64,000 nucleotides of DNA from Isoetes taiwanensis (taxonomy: Eukaryota; Streptophyta; Lycopodiopsida; Isoetales; Isoetaceae): the NCBI GenBank assembly GCA_021234155.1, contig JAJEKV010000035.1, positions 6,939,891-7,003,890 of the forward strand, written 5' to 3'. Within the stretch, counting starts at the first letter, position 1. Every line of letters begins with the position of its first letter. Below are positions 1 through 9,282 of this stretch, piece by piece. Made by a program: the position numbers and the translations under genes. Under the pieces are notes generated by a model that saw only the letters and a list, made by a program, of their open reading frames with translations, ran no database searches and had not been told where the DNA came from.

Positions 1-256
1 TTTTTTTTACCAATTATGCCATGAGGAAGTTGGAATTGCATGGATATTCTGCCATGCTTTTTTACATATCCATTTGCCTAGCAAAGTATATCTTTTTCTG
101 TTTGGATTTCTTTCATCCTGAAGTGCATGCTCGAAAATTGTGTACATGTAGGTCCTCCTTTTATCAACAGTATATTCTTGAGAAGTGGCTCTTGCTTCCT
201 CTAATTGTTCGATTGTAAAGAATTACATACAACCACACCAACAATAATCTGAGCCC

Positions 257-829
257 CTAGCATTCGTCATACTCACGTTTAATGTCACTAATCAACTTGG
301 CTCTCTTGCTAGGATAATGTCTGACAACTGATACTTCTCCCCTTTTGCTTAGGTTTAGGGTACCCACTGCTAATAGATCAGGATCGAGACAATCATTATC
401 CCCAACAACCTTTGACTTTGGAGAAAGGTAATCTTTCACAAATTGAACATTATTTATATGCCATACCCTAATGCAAAGAACCTCCAATTGCTTGACACAA
501 CCAAAATATTCTTTGTCACCCAAACCCTTACCCTTCCAGTTGTCTTCCAACTTAGAAATTGCAATACCAAGGTTGTCTTCCCCTAGCCTTTCATCGTTAA
601 CAGCTTGACCATGATCTGCGAGTACAATAACTCCTTGGCCTACTATTTCCTTGTGGCACTTGTGCATGTTTCTCATCTTCTTGTTCCTCCATTGGACCCT
701 ACTATAGAGGGCTAATTGTTTTTCTTCAACATTCTTGGTAGAAGGTGCTTCTTCATTGAAATTGCCCTTATTAATATTTTGCACACCATTGTTCTCTTCA
801 ACATCTTGAGTTGGAGGGGGACTATTGAT
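257..829 (-). CDS. Terminal exon of an unrecognised protein
   Basis: The minus strand carries an open frame of about 190 codons that ends at 257. An internal Met lies at 784, but the frame continues upstream to a pyrimidine-rich AG acceptor at 830-831 (AATTTGTCTAG on the minus strand), so I read it as the last exon of a longer gene rather than a protein starting at 784. The N-terminal part has two short related acidic segments (TQDVEENNG and STKNVEEKQ). The middle is hydrophilic, and the C-terminal half contains an ordered-looking stretch (LEVLCIRVWHINN, then PDLLAVGTLNL) followed by a basic tail. I recognise no family. Upstream exons were not found in the AT-rich 830-1490 region, so the gene may be a fragment. 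Confidence 0.4.
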   Translation of the reverse strand: MNSPPPTQDVEENNGVQNINKGNFNEEAPSTKNVEEKQLALYSRVQWRNKKMRNMHKCHKEIVGQGVIVLADHGQAVNDERLGEDNLGIAISKLEDNWKGKGLGDKEYFGCVKQLEVLCIRVWHINNVQFVKDYLSPKSKVVGDNDCLDPDLLAVGTLNLSKRGEVSVVRHYPSKRAKLISDIKREYDEC

Positions 830-1848
830 CTAGACAAATTGCACCCTTTTTAGTCAATGAGTAAGAAATAATTAAATATCATAAGAAAAGTACGTACATT
901 TATGGAATATATAGAATTAAAACAAAATAATTAAAAAGCAAGTAATTCCTTGGAAATAGGTCTAATTTAATAATAACAATGGATATAAACAAAATTGTTT
1001 AAAAACAAGAAATTTCAGGGCAGTAGTCCTTATATAATAAAGCGTGTCATACATTTTTGATAATGAACTTAAAGAACAAGGAAATGACCTCTAAAATATA
1101 TGTAAATTTTAATTATCGAAAATTTAGCCATGAGAATAGAAAATATAAAATATCTAAATTCTGATTTTCAAAAAGGTAACCGCGAGAATTTATTGCAGTA
1201 AATGCAATATTCTTCATATATACCCTAGATGCTATATTTGGTGGGAAGACTGTATGCCTGGCGTGTTATTTCAGACAATATATTCACGCTAATTAATAAG
1301 ACCTAAATTTCTAATTTTTCCTATTTAAATCTAATTCACGCTCTCAAAATTCTCTATTCCTCCTTTCTTCATTCCTAGCGTACTTCGGTTTGCATTTCCG
1401 GCCTCTTAGTATCAACAAATGACAGACGGCGAATGCAAGCTCCATTTTCAAACGGCACACAATAAATGAAATCTCTTTGTCATTTTTGGATCCTTATCTA
1501 ATTTCGATAGCCATCGATTTGAAAATGTGGAGATCTAACATCATAAATTTTGCCACATTGGATTTTGATGAGTTGGAAGTGCTATGTGGATAAGCTAGAA
1601 TTGCTTGGTTGGGCTGGTGAGCTAAAAAAAGAAAAGAAAAAATGAACGCACTGCATCCAGCCAGAATAATGATCGTATAAATTTGCCCTGAATTCCAATC
1701 CCAATACTCAATGGTTCTTTGCAAAAAAAATATCCAAATATAGAAACTTCCTTGCTTGTGAAGTAAATGATACAATACCTTCATGAATGTTAAGATAAGT
1801 GCAATTATACATAAGGCCAATGGCTTGCACTTTAGATAATTCTCCATA
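830..1848. other. AT-rich spacer without a supported gene
   Basis: The sequence is strongly AT-rich and no family is recognisable. A 117-codon minus-strand frame (1494-1847) begins immediately after the stop of the F-box-like gene. It is rich in Leu, Ile and Phe, as random AT-rich sequence is, and I treat it as 3' flank of that gene rather than a protein. Confidence 0.5.
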
Positions 1849-2826
1849 TTATTTGTGCCAGGAAAAAAAAAAACTCTTTGTTTCAGATATAAAGCAATGG
1901 CTTACACCTTCTGGACAATACAAAAGTTGCAATTTGTTCGTAGAGGCATGATAACTTACCATTCTATGCTTTGATTCCTCTCCATTCATCAAGAAGACAT
2001 CGCTTACAGTCGATAAAGAATCCATGTGGAGCAATGGTCTAGCACTTAGTTCTATTGAGGAGAGCCATATGAGAGTATATGTTTTTTCCCTCTCACGAGC
2101 AATCCACACGTAAAATTCATCCACAATCCTTCCAACCAATAGAAGCCGCTTGTCTTTAATATGTGCCAACTGCATGCAATACATCTTTTCTTCCCTTAAA
2201 ATGTCAGAAGCCTGTTCTTCTCCTATACACATCGGTTTTTTGGACCAGGAGTCTTCAACAAAGTTGTACTTGAATATGGAGTATCTTCCACGATCTAAAA
2301 CATACATGGAATCTCCAATGCAAGTTTGAACCCCACTACGAAAATCAACTACAATGAATTTGGTTCTTCTCCATGCACGAGTGCTTGATCGATAAACCAT
2401 TGCGCCTGTTATATCCAACCCACCCAACATTAAGGATGGTAAGAATGATAACATAGCTACTAGTAAGCAAGTCAAAATTGAAAGAATGAGACACAACGTA
2501 GAACTTATCAGTACGCATCCTTGCAAGTAGAACATCCTTGGGAGGAAGTAGAACAACCTTGGCAGCTTTGAATGGATTAAACACGCGAATCTCGCTCGTC
2601 TTTCTAGCAAGAGTGCATGCATTAGACCATGCGAATATCTAATGAAAATATCATGCATTCCACTGGCAATAAGCTCTTGGAGATTTACATTTAGGAGCTT
2701 CTTCCACTGCCTCCACTGACAATTTGAACAACAATTTGCATTGAAAGACTTAGGACAACGATCCCAAGTTAGATAACAATCAGGATCTAAACAACATAAG
2801 ATTCGGCGAGAGCAAGCAGGTTGCAT
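1849..2826 (-). pseudogene. F-box/kelch-like protein, frameshifted
   Basis: The C-terminal ~160 residues resemble the beta-propeller region of plant kelch-type F-box proteins: GGLDITGAMVYRSST, then AWRRT, CIGDSMYVLDRG and FVEDSWSKK follow the usual pattern of blade turns. Those proteins act as substrate receptors of SCF ubiquitin ligases. The preceding blade (RVFNPFKAAKVVLLPP, a typical 'v-NP-t-k-LPP' motif) sits in a different minus-strand frame (about 2405-2638), so reading through both needs a one-base shift near 2430 and a change near 2638, where TTTTCATTAG could be an acceptor site. The N-terminus in the long frame is Cys-rich and shows no clear F-box. The gene is either broken or has tiny introns I cannot define. 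The C-terminal family call is moderately sure; intactness is doubtful. Confidence 0.55.
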
Positions 2827-2847
2827 GTTTCAAGAAAAGGCACATTG

Positions 2848-2935
2848 CGCTGTAAATATCGGACTAAATATCGGACGCCGTCATGTTATAGTCATAGACA
2901 TATCCGTGGTATATCCACGTCTGTGACAGTCAACT
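2848..2935 (+). repeat. Half copy of the 4.1-kb MITE
   Basis: This stretch repeats the outer part of the element at 4097-4272: GTAAATATCGGAC, CATGTTATAG and the block ATATCCGTGGTATATCC all recur in the same order. The right arm is missing. Part of the terminus is duplicated (TAAATATCGGAC twice). It lies just upstream of the serine-rich ORF, while the full element lies just downstream of it. Confidence 0.6.
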
Positions 2936-3071
2936 TAGACTATGAACGAGTTCAAAGGTTGGGACAATTTGAGTTCAAGTATTTTATGAGGGAAGATCAT
3001 TTGAGCGTATACTCGGTTTGAACGAGTAAGATACTGCCACGTAGAGGAGAACGCCTCGTTATATTCGGAGC

Positions 3072-3974
3072 TTGGTCTTGGATTTGGAAGAATCTGCACA
3101 GCGTTCATTTGCAGCTATGGACGGATCCGGAATCACGCATTCGCAGGATTCTTCCGGCAGCCTCCCACCGCCTCTTCCACATCGCCAAATCGTCCCAGAT
3201 CACTCTATTCCGTCCTTGGGCTCATCTTCTGAACAGTATTCTTCCGAATCAATCGATTCTGAAGGCTCCACTCAGTCCCACTCAGTGCAATTTGCTGAAG
3301 ATGATCAATCTTCCGATTCAAGAACCGTCACAGATCAGCCTATTCAGTCCTCGGGATCATTTTCTGAACAGCATTCTTCCGAACCGATGGATTCTGAAGC
3401 CTCGACTCAGGCCGGCACAGTGCAATTTACTGAAAATGATCAATATTCCGGTTCAAGAACAGTCTCAGATCAGTCTATTCAGGCCTCGGGCTCATTTTCC
3501 GAACAGGATTCGCCAGAATCTTCAGAATCAGAACTTTCAATTGAAACTAGAATGCTCTTGGACGAGCTTGTTCAAATTCCCAAAGCCGCGGCAAATCCAA
3601 GTCATACACAATGCCAAGTCGTCACCGATCACTCCTGGGGCTTATCTTCTGAGGAGAATTCTTCTGAATCAACAGATTCCGAAGATGCCAGAATGCAGAT
3701 TACTGAACACGCTGAATCTGTTGGCAGCTCAAGATCTCCAATGACCGTCGAAATTGAGGAGGAAGAAACAGGTTCTGAGCAGGGCTTTTCTGGCAGAGAT
3801 GAATCTGGAGATTCCAGAGGCGCAATTCCGGTCCAAACAATGGAGGCGCAAGAATTTCAAGAACAGTTCTATAGAGCAAATTCCAGATTAGCAATTCTGG
3901 CCGACGCGGCGGTGCTGGTTATAGAAAGAGAAAGAGATGAATCTGTCGGGAAAGGTAGACTTGCAAGTTCTTGA
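3072..3974 (+). CDS. Serine-rich internal-repeat protein
   Basis: An uninterrupted 300-codon frame. Residues about 40-205 consist of four imperfect repeats beginning near 3192, 3327, 3462 and 3621 (spacing 135, 135 and 159 bp). Each has a conserved DQSIQ-type lead, an SFSEQ-type centre and an acidic SSES-DSE end; the first two end in a QF-[AT]-E-[DN]-DQ segment. Ser, Glu, Asp and Gln dominate, and the region should be disordered. The C-terminus changes character: a Glu-rich patch, then an alpha-helical stretch (FQEQFYRANSRLAILADAAVLVIERERDE). The start at 3072 is the first Met; the Met at 3117 is also possible. That the repeat units keep one frame and differ by substitution suggests real coding, perhaps a first exon. 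No family is recognised. MITE-related sequence lies on both sides. Confidence 0.5.
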   Translation: MVLDLEESAQRSFAAMDGSGITHSQDSSGSLPPPLPHRQIVPDHSIPSLGSSSEQYSSESIDSEGSTQSHSVQFAEDDQSSDSRTVTDQPIQSSGSFSEQHSSEPMDSEASTQAGTVQFTENDQYSGSRTVSDQSIQASGSFSEQDSPESSESELSIETRMLLDELVQIPKAAANPSHTQCQVVTDHSWGLSSEENSSESTDSEDARMQITEHAESVGSSRSPMTVEIEEEETGSEQGFSGRDESGDSRGAIPVQTMEAQEFQEQFYRANSRLAILADAAVLVIERERDESVGKGRLASS

Positions 3975-4096
3975 TGGAAATACCATTGCTTTTGCCACTC
4001 AGTAAGCATGTAATTATACTCCTGTTCAATCCAATCTGTGTATTAGGATTTAAAAAGTTGCACAGGAGAGTTTGGAGTTTGGAGTTTGGAGTTTGA

Positions 4097-4272
4097 GCGC
4101 AGTAAATATCAGACGCTGACATGTTATACCCACGGGCATATCCGTGGTATATCCGTGTGTTTGACATGTTATAGCCACGCCAAAAAAAATTACACGGCGT
4201 TTTCGTGGACTTAGCGGATTTTTTGCCATTTAAGGCTGGGTATAACATGTCAGTGTCCGACATTTACCGCGA
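4097..4272. mobile_element. MITE with ~35-bp terminal inverted repeats
   Basis: The left end (4097-4131, GCGCAGTAAATATCAGAC...) and the reverse complement of the right end (CGCGGTAAATGTCGGACAC...) match over about 35 bp, both ending in GACATGTTATACCC. The total length is about 176 bp and there is no coding capacity. The interior has further short palindromes (ATATCCGTGGTATATCC; ACACGGCGTTTTCGTG). The size and structure fit a non-autonomous DNA transposon. I could not define a convincing target-site duplication, so the superfamily is not assigned. Confidence 0.75.
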
Positions 4273-5206
4273 TGGAGTTTTGCTTGGCTTTTAGTGGGGA
4301 TTAATTCTCAAAAATTAATAAAGATATGGCTTAGAACGTCTAGTTGATATGGTCTCTACTTGGACTTCATTTATGATGAAACATCATGATTGACAAGAAA
4401 ATGAGCTCAAAAGAAAAGATTGTGGTTTTAAATAGGGCCATATAAGAGCCAAATCAATGTGGGCGAGCATAAGGGCGAAGGAGCATAAGGGCCGGTTCAC
4501 ATGCCACCATTGCCGGAGAGGGGGCCTGTTTTGCCTAGTGCAAATTGACGATGGTGGGCGATGGTGGGCATAAAATGGTGAGCCCTTTTACATGATGGTG
4601 AGGGTCGTGAAGATGAGCCCGAGGAGTGATCGGAAGGATTCTCTAGACGTACAATAAGTTAGAGAAAAATGTAGATAAATTTAGCAACATTTTTCAACAA
4701 GGGCTTGCATCTGGGAAGTCTTGGACATGGGGTGAGAGGAATTTAAAGAGAAGGGAGATTTGAGTTGTTTGAATCCTCCTTGGAGAAGCTCGTGGGCCTT
4801 TTATTTTGTGGCCAACTAAGAAGAGTGTCAACTAGGTTATTGTCCAAGTAAAATGATTGCATTTTCAAAATGTGAGTACCATGTAAAGTACCTCATTCAA
4901 AGGTAGTTTGGTGTATTGCTTAGGGGATGATCATGGAGAACAGTTGCAAATTAATGCATATAGTATGATGCAATATGTCTTAGGCCATATAGGATAACTC
5001 TATTCATGGAGCTAATCATTTCATGAAGAACCCAATAATGTCGCAACGATAATTAGTTTGTGCGAAAACGCCTAAGCTGCATGATCTAGTTTGTGGGAAA
5101 TAGATCTTCCGGACCTCATGACAAGGATTTCAATCCATTCAAAGATGTGAAGGACGTGTTTGTTATGGGTGCGCTAACGATATCTTATGCCCAACCAGGG
5201 TAGGGT
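4273..5206. other. Spacer; no recognised gene
   Basis: Purine-rich sequence with short repeats of GATGGTGGGC/GATGGTGAG near 4550-4610. Nothing recognisable is encoded. Confidence 0.4.
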
Positions 5207-5518
5207 ATGCTGCTAAAGATCCCCAAACAGACGATAAAAAAGAGAATTTCAAGACTATCAAGTGACTGGTGGGAGCCTGTTCCTGTGTGGAACCAAGTGT
5301 ACCCATCCAATCATGTCAATTGTTGGAAGAAGAGATGGAAGCCAACATCGGCTAGTGACCGCATTGAAATAGAGACTATTGACTATGCTTGGACTCCGTC
5401 AAATACGAAGAGGCTTTCCAACACTGTCAAGGTTCTTGTGCTCGTTGTTGAAGCATACTCAACACTCACTGGGGATGTCAATCAGTTCATGCAAACTTGT
5501 ACTGAAGCAAGAATTTAA
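5207..5518 (+). CDS. Small ORF or exon fragment, unrecognised
   Basis: A 103-codon open frame rich in Trp (six residues, including DWWEPVPVW) and with balanced polar content, unlike the Leu/Phe/Lys-rich frames of the AT-rich surroundings. That composition suggests a remnant of a real protein rather than chance. There is no recognised domain, no clear splice site and no neighbour that supports it. Confidence 0.25.
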   Translation: MLLKIPKQTIKKRISRLSSDWWEPVPVWNQVYPSNHVNCWKKRWKPTSASDRIEIETIDYAWTPSNTKRLSNTVKVLVLVVEAYSTLTGDVNQFMQTCTEARI

Positions 5519-5644
5519 AAAATGGACCACAAATTCAGGTTTTGTCAAACAATAATGAAATTGTACTTCGAGGAGTTGCATTCTCAATAATGTGGTTGCT
5601 GCACGAGGGAATTTATTGGGCAAATCGATGAAACCTTCTTATTG

Positions 5645-5750
5645 ACACCTGAGGTCAGGGGTTCAAACCTGGCCAATATCGGTCTAGTAATGGGGATTTT
5701 AAAAATCCATTTCCCCGAGGTCACGGATTCAAATATGACCAATCGGTCCT
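5645..5750 (+). repeat. Tandem tRNA B-box-like repeat
   Basis: A ~66-bp unit occurs twice: GAGGTCAGGGGTTCAAACCTGGCC at about 5651 and the degenerate GAGGTCACGGATTCAAATATGACC at about 5716, each followed by a CAAT..CGGTC segment. GGTTCAAACC matches the internal pol III B box. No convincing A box precedes it, so this is at most a worn SINE head. Confidence 0.3.
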
Positions 5751-6280
5751 ATGGTAGAGACTGTAAACCTGCCATATGAACTGTGCGGTGTTCTGTGCGG
5801 TGTTCTGTGCTGATGGGCCTGCACAGAAAATCTCTGGGCCAAATTGCTGTGGAAATGGATGCTTCTGAGTCGCAGACTCAATTGGAGCGGATTTCTTTTG
5901 AAGATCAGGTTCGTGTGCGTCGATATGCCGGTTACAGAGAAGAATTGCAAAGATGAAGAAAAATCAAGGACAGGTTCAATACTTTATACGTTTTATATAT
6001 ATAATGTATTTTCGTATGATACGACACTATTTTGAAGTATAATACGTACACAATACGGCAATAAAAAAGGGCTGTCGAAAAATTTCACGTACACAAAAAG
6101 AACTATAACGCATACGCAAAGTTTTTTTTGCATACAATAAAGAATGCAAATCGTGTACGCAAATTTCACCATGGGATATTAGACTTCCTGTGCATGACTT
6201 GGCCTTATACATACTTGAGATTCTAGATAAACATCTGCAATTACTGAGCCCTCAGTAGTCATTATCTCCGCTTGTCTAGT

Positions 6281-6436
6281 ATCATCATTACTGCAAAGGT
6301 TTTTCCCTTGAAAAACTTTCGAGGCAGGGGTTTTTTAATCCTAGTAGTAATGATTGTACTAGCCCATTGTATGGGTCCCATGACCTATTGGTCTCCGTGG
6401 ACGTTAAAAAATCTATTCTATTCTATTCTATTCTTC
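6281..6436 (+). mobile_element. Dispersed element with (CTATT)n tail, copy 1
   Basis: The segment from CATCATTACTGCAAAGG through a GTTTTTTAATCC block and GACCTATTGGTCTC to a short (CTATT)n run is repeated at 19916-20086 and 40146-40315. A 3' pentanucleotide run directly after a conserved body is typical of a retroposon end. This copy lies exactly at the left border of the 20-kb duplication. Confidence 0.5.
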
Positions 6437-7400
6437 GACAATTTTTATACATCTTAAGAATAATTTCCATCATTTGAAATCCATTTTTAGCGTGACTTCA
6501 ATATATACTTGGTCATTGAATATTAAAGTATGAAGTTCTAAAAACCATGATATCTTAGAAATACATCTTTCATCTATCTCGTATAAATCTCTTTCCATGC
6601 TCCTTTTCAATCGTCATGCTTTAATGATCTTCAATCTTCTCAAGGAGATGGCTCATGTTTAAGAATGGATGTTTGTCCTTTTTGCATTCACACATCTACT
6701 ATGACCTTGATTACAAGACTTGAATTATTGATCGGATAATGTTACTGATATTTTCTTCCTTCTCTAAAGTAGTTTAGGTATTGTAACATCTCAAATAAGG
6801 CAAAGTTAAATGCCATTTGTTCTTTGGCACCACTAAGGAACAATGTGAGACACTTTATCAATCGTGGTGGAAAGCATACCCAAGATGATGATCTTGACCT
6901 TCCCTTCCTTTGTGTATGCTCCTTAACTTTTTCCTCTCCTGTATTATCATGCTCTCTTAAGCTGCATATCCACATATGCATAGGAGTTGTGTTCCAGTCT
7001 CTACCATGACTTTGAAAGCTTTGTTAAATTTCTTTGAATTTGTGTGTATGCTAAGTCCATTAAGTATGAACCTATAGATTTTTTTTGTGATGTTCCCCTG
7101 GAATATACGATATAAATATGTATATCCCACGACCACATCATCATACAACTCTACATAAGTAGACTTGTATGCACCTAATGCGGGAGAGATGACTATATTA
7201 TCTATATAACTTAGTCAACCTAAGGTAAGAAGCCATTTCCACATGGCCTCGCCCTATAGGCGACCCGCCACGTGGATGCACCTATTGGAGCCAAGTGGCC
7301 TTCATGTGAACACTAACATATAATAGGTTAAACCCTAAACCCTAGTCACTTTTGGCTGCACCAACCCGATCCACCACCGAGCGAAACCACTCTGTTTTTG
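6434..7400. other. Proximal part of the 20-kb unit; no supported gene
   Basis: Identical in the two copies (6434-7400 and 26662-27600) apart from a few bases. Overlapping minus-strand frames of 63 and 79 codons occur in both, but they show no family and no splice sites. At 7327-7343 is a run of two plant telomere-type units (AAACCCTAAACCCTA), present again near 27555. Confidence 0.4.
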
Positions 7401-8340
7401 AAGATCGTCTTCGGCGGCTGATTCTGATAGCAATGGGGCGCAAGCATAGCAGAGGAGGGTCATCTTCTCAAACCACCTACAAGAGATGGAGAACGAGGTG
7501 CTAGTGGCGGCGATCGGGAGCGGTATTTGAGTAGATTCGGTTGAGTTGCATGTTGTACTCGGTAGAGAGCCATTCTATAACTTATAGTTACGAACATGAA
7601 TCCTAATCAAGGAACACTAACTATAAGTTATAGGTGTGTGATTAGGATTAGTTGTTACTCTTATCTATTGTCAAGATTACGTTCATTGATGTTGGTTGAT
7701 CGCATATTGCATCTCTTGTGCATTGGGAAGGAGGGTAGGGATGTAGTAGCTATTAGTAAATGATGTTCCTAGTTAGATCCATTAGTTCCCATTATTATTG
7801 CGGCCTGTGCATAGAGCCCTTCTGGGTACAGAGGCGGCATAGTGACTGAGCATCACACAACGGGGTTAGTAGCAAAGTGGAGGGAGCACGACTCTGATTC
7901 GACGATCGTCTTCGACAGCCTGAGTTATAGTAGCAGTTTGAGGACACAAGTATAGCAGAGGAGGATCACCTTCTGAAACCACCTACTAGAGATGGAGAAC
8001 CAGGGAGCTAGTGGCAGCACATTTGGAGCAGGTATTTCGAGTAGATAACAGTTGAGTTGCATGTTGTACTCTAGTAGAGCCATTCTAGAACTTATAGTTC
8101 TGAACACGAATCTAATCAAGGAACACTAGCTGTAAGTTATATGTATGTGATTAGATATAGTTATTACTCTTATCTATATGTTCATTGATGTTGGTTGATC
8201 GCATATTGCACCTTTTGTACATTGGGAAGGAGGGTAGGAATGTAATAGCAATTAGTAGATGATGCTCCTAGTTAGACCCATTAGTTTCCATTATTATTGC
8301 AGCCTGTGCATAGAGCCCTTCTACACAAAGGCGTCAGTAG
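7395..8340 (+). repeat. ~506-bp tandem repeat, copy A
   Basis: Two units, the second offset by 506 bp (TAGCAGAGGAGG at 7447 and 7953). Both run through GAGATGGAGAAC, GTTGAGTTGCATGTTGTACTC, GTTGGTTGATCGCATATTGCA and GCCTGTGCATAGAGCCC. The units differ by many substitutions and are older than the 20-kb duplication, because both recur in copy B. Nothing convincing is encoded. Confidence 0.8.
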
Positions 8341-9015
8341 CAATGTGAAGGGAGGTCCCTGCTGAGCATGACTACTGGAGACCCATAGCAGGCTAGGCTT
8401 ATAGTCGGTCACTTCTTGCAGGCCGGGTATGAGTCCGACACTTCCTGGGTCAATGGTATCGCTCTCTCAAGGGTTGCAGGTGTTGACCTGGCTCTTGTTT
8501 TGGGGAGTTCAATCGGGTAGGGATGTATGTCGCCATATTCCTCTAGATGGCCATGGAGTCACTGCACTCTCGAAAGGGGAGTTGTAACACTTCCTACCGC
8601 ATTGGACTGGGGAGATGCAATACGAAGTAGGCTCCTTGGGTGATACCATGAGATTGCATCCCCGGTCAGTTATAATATTCTACAAATTATGCACAGGAGG
8701 GGCAGATGGAGTGGTCAACCCTAGCCACGTCTATTGCTGGCCTAAGTTATTGCCATAACTTGGTCTGATCTATCTGGAGTCCCGAACTGTCAGTCGACTT
8801 CCCCTTGAGTTTGAGTCTGGGTAGGAACCCGTTTGATGTTTTGATGTTGGTGATGTATTTTATATATGGCGCAAATATGTATATCAAGCATCAAACATGG
8901 AGGGCTCAGATTGTGCCATGTGGCATGCCAAGTGTACCCTTTTAATGCCAAAAGCTGCTATAGGCACTCCTCGAAAAGGCGCCTCCCTAATGCAACAGTC
9001 GAGATATGCCAAGCT
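8341..9015. other. Spacer with no recognised gene (copy A)
   Basis: Mixed-composition sequence (counterpart 28576-29240 in copy B). Copy B carries many small differences here, such as TGCAGGCC against TGCGGTCC. No frame longer than 80 codons and no family recognised. Confidence 0.4.
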
Positions 9016-9017
9016 AT

Positions 9018-9270
9018 GAGATCCTACGACTCAAGTTGCTTGGGGACACATCCTACGGTGCACATAGCTTTGGGAATTATATGTAATCGATCCTACGGTC
9101 CAGGTTGATTTGATCCTGATCGTCGATCTGAGATCCTACGGCTCACGTTGCTTGGGAATATATCCTATGGTGCACATGGCTTTGGGAATTATATGTAATA
9201 GATCCTACGGTCCAAGTTGTTCTTGATCTTGATCGTCGATCCAGGATCCTACGACTCATTTGCCACATAG
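9018..9270 (+). repeat. ~112-bp tandem repeat, copy A
   Basis: GAGATCCTACG begins units at 9018 and 9130, and a third partial unit starts near 9244. Each contains GTTGCTTGGG, GGTGCACAT and CTTTGGGAATTATATGTAAT. Counterpart in copy B at about 29248-29500. Confidence 0.75.
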
Positions 9271-9282
9271 CACGATTTCGGC

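Noticed and set aside
1494-1847. 117-codon minus-strand frame after the F-box-like gene
   Set aside because: Composition is that of AT-rich DNA (Leu, Ile, Phe), with no family and no splice or start support.
6742-7148. Overlapping minus-strand frames repeated identically at 26969-27375
   Set aside because: Identity only reflects the 20-kb duplication; frames overlap, have no domains and no splice sites.
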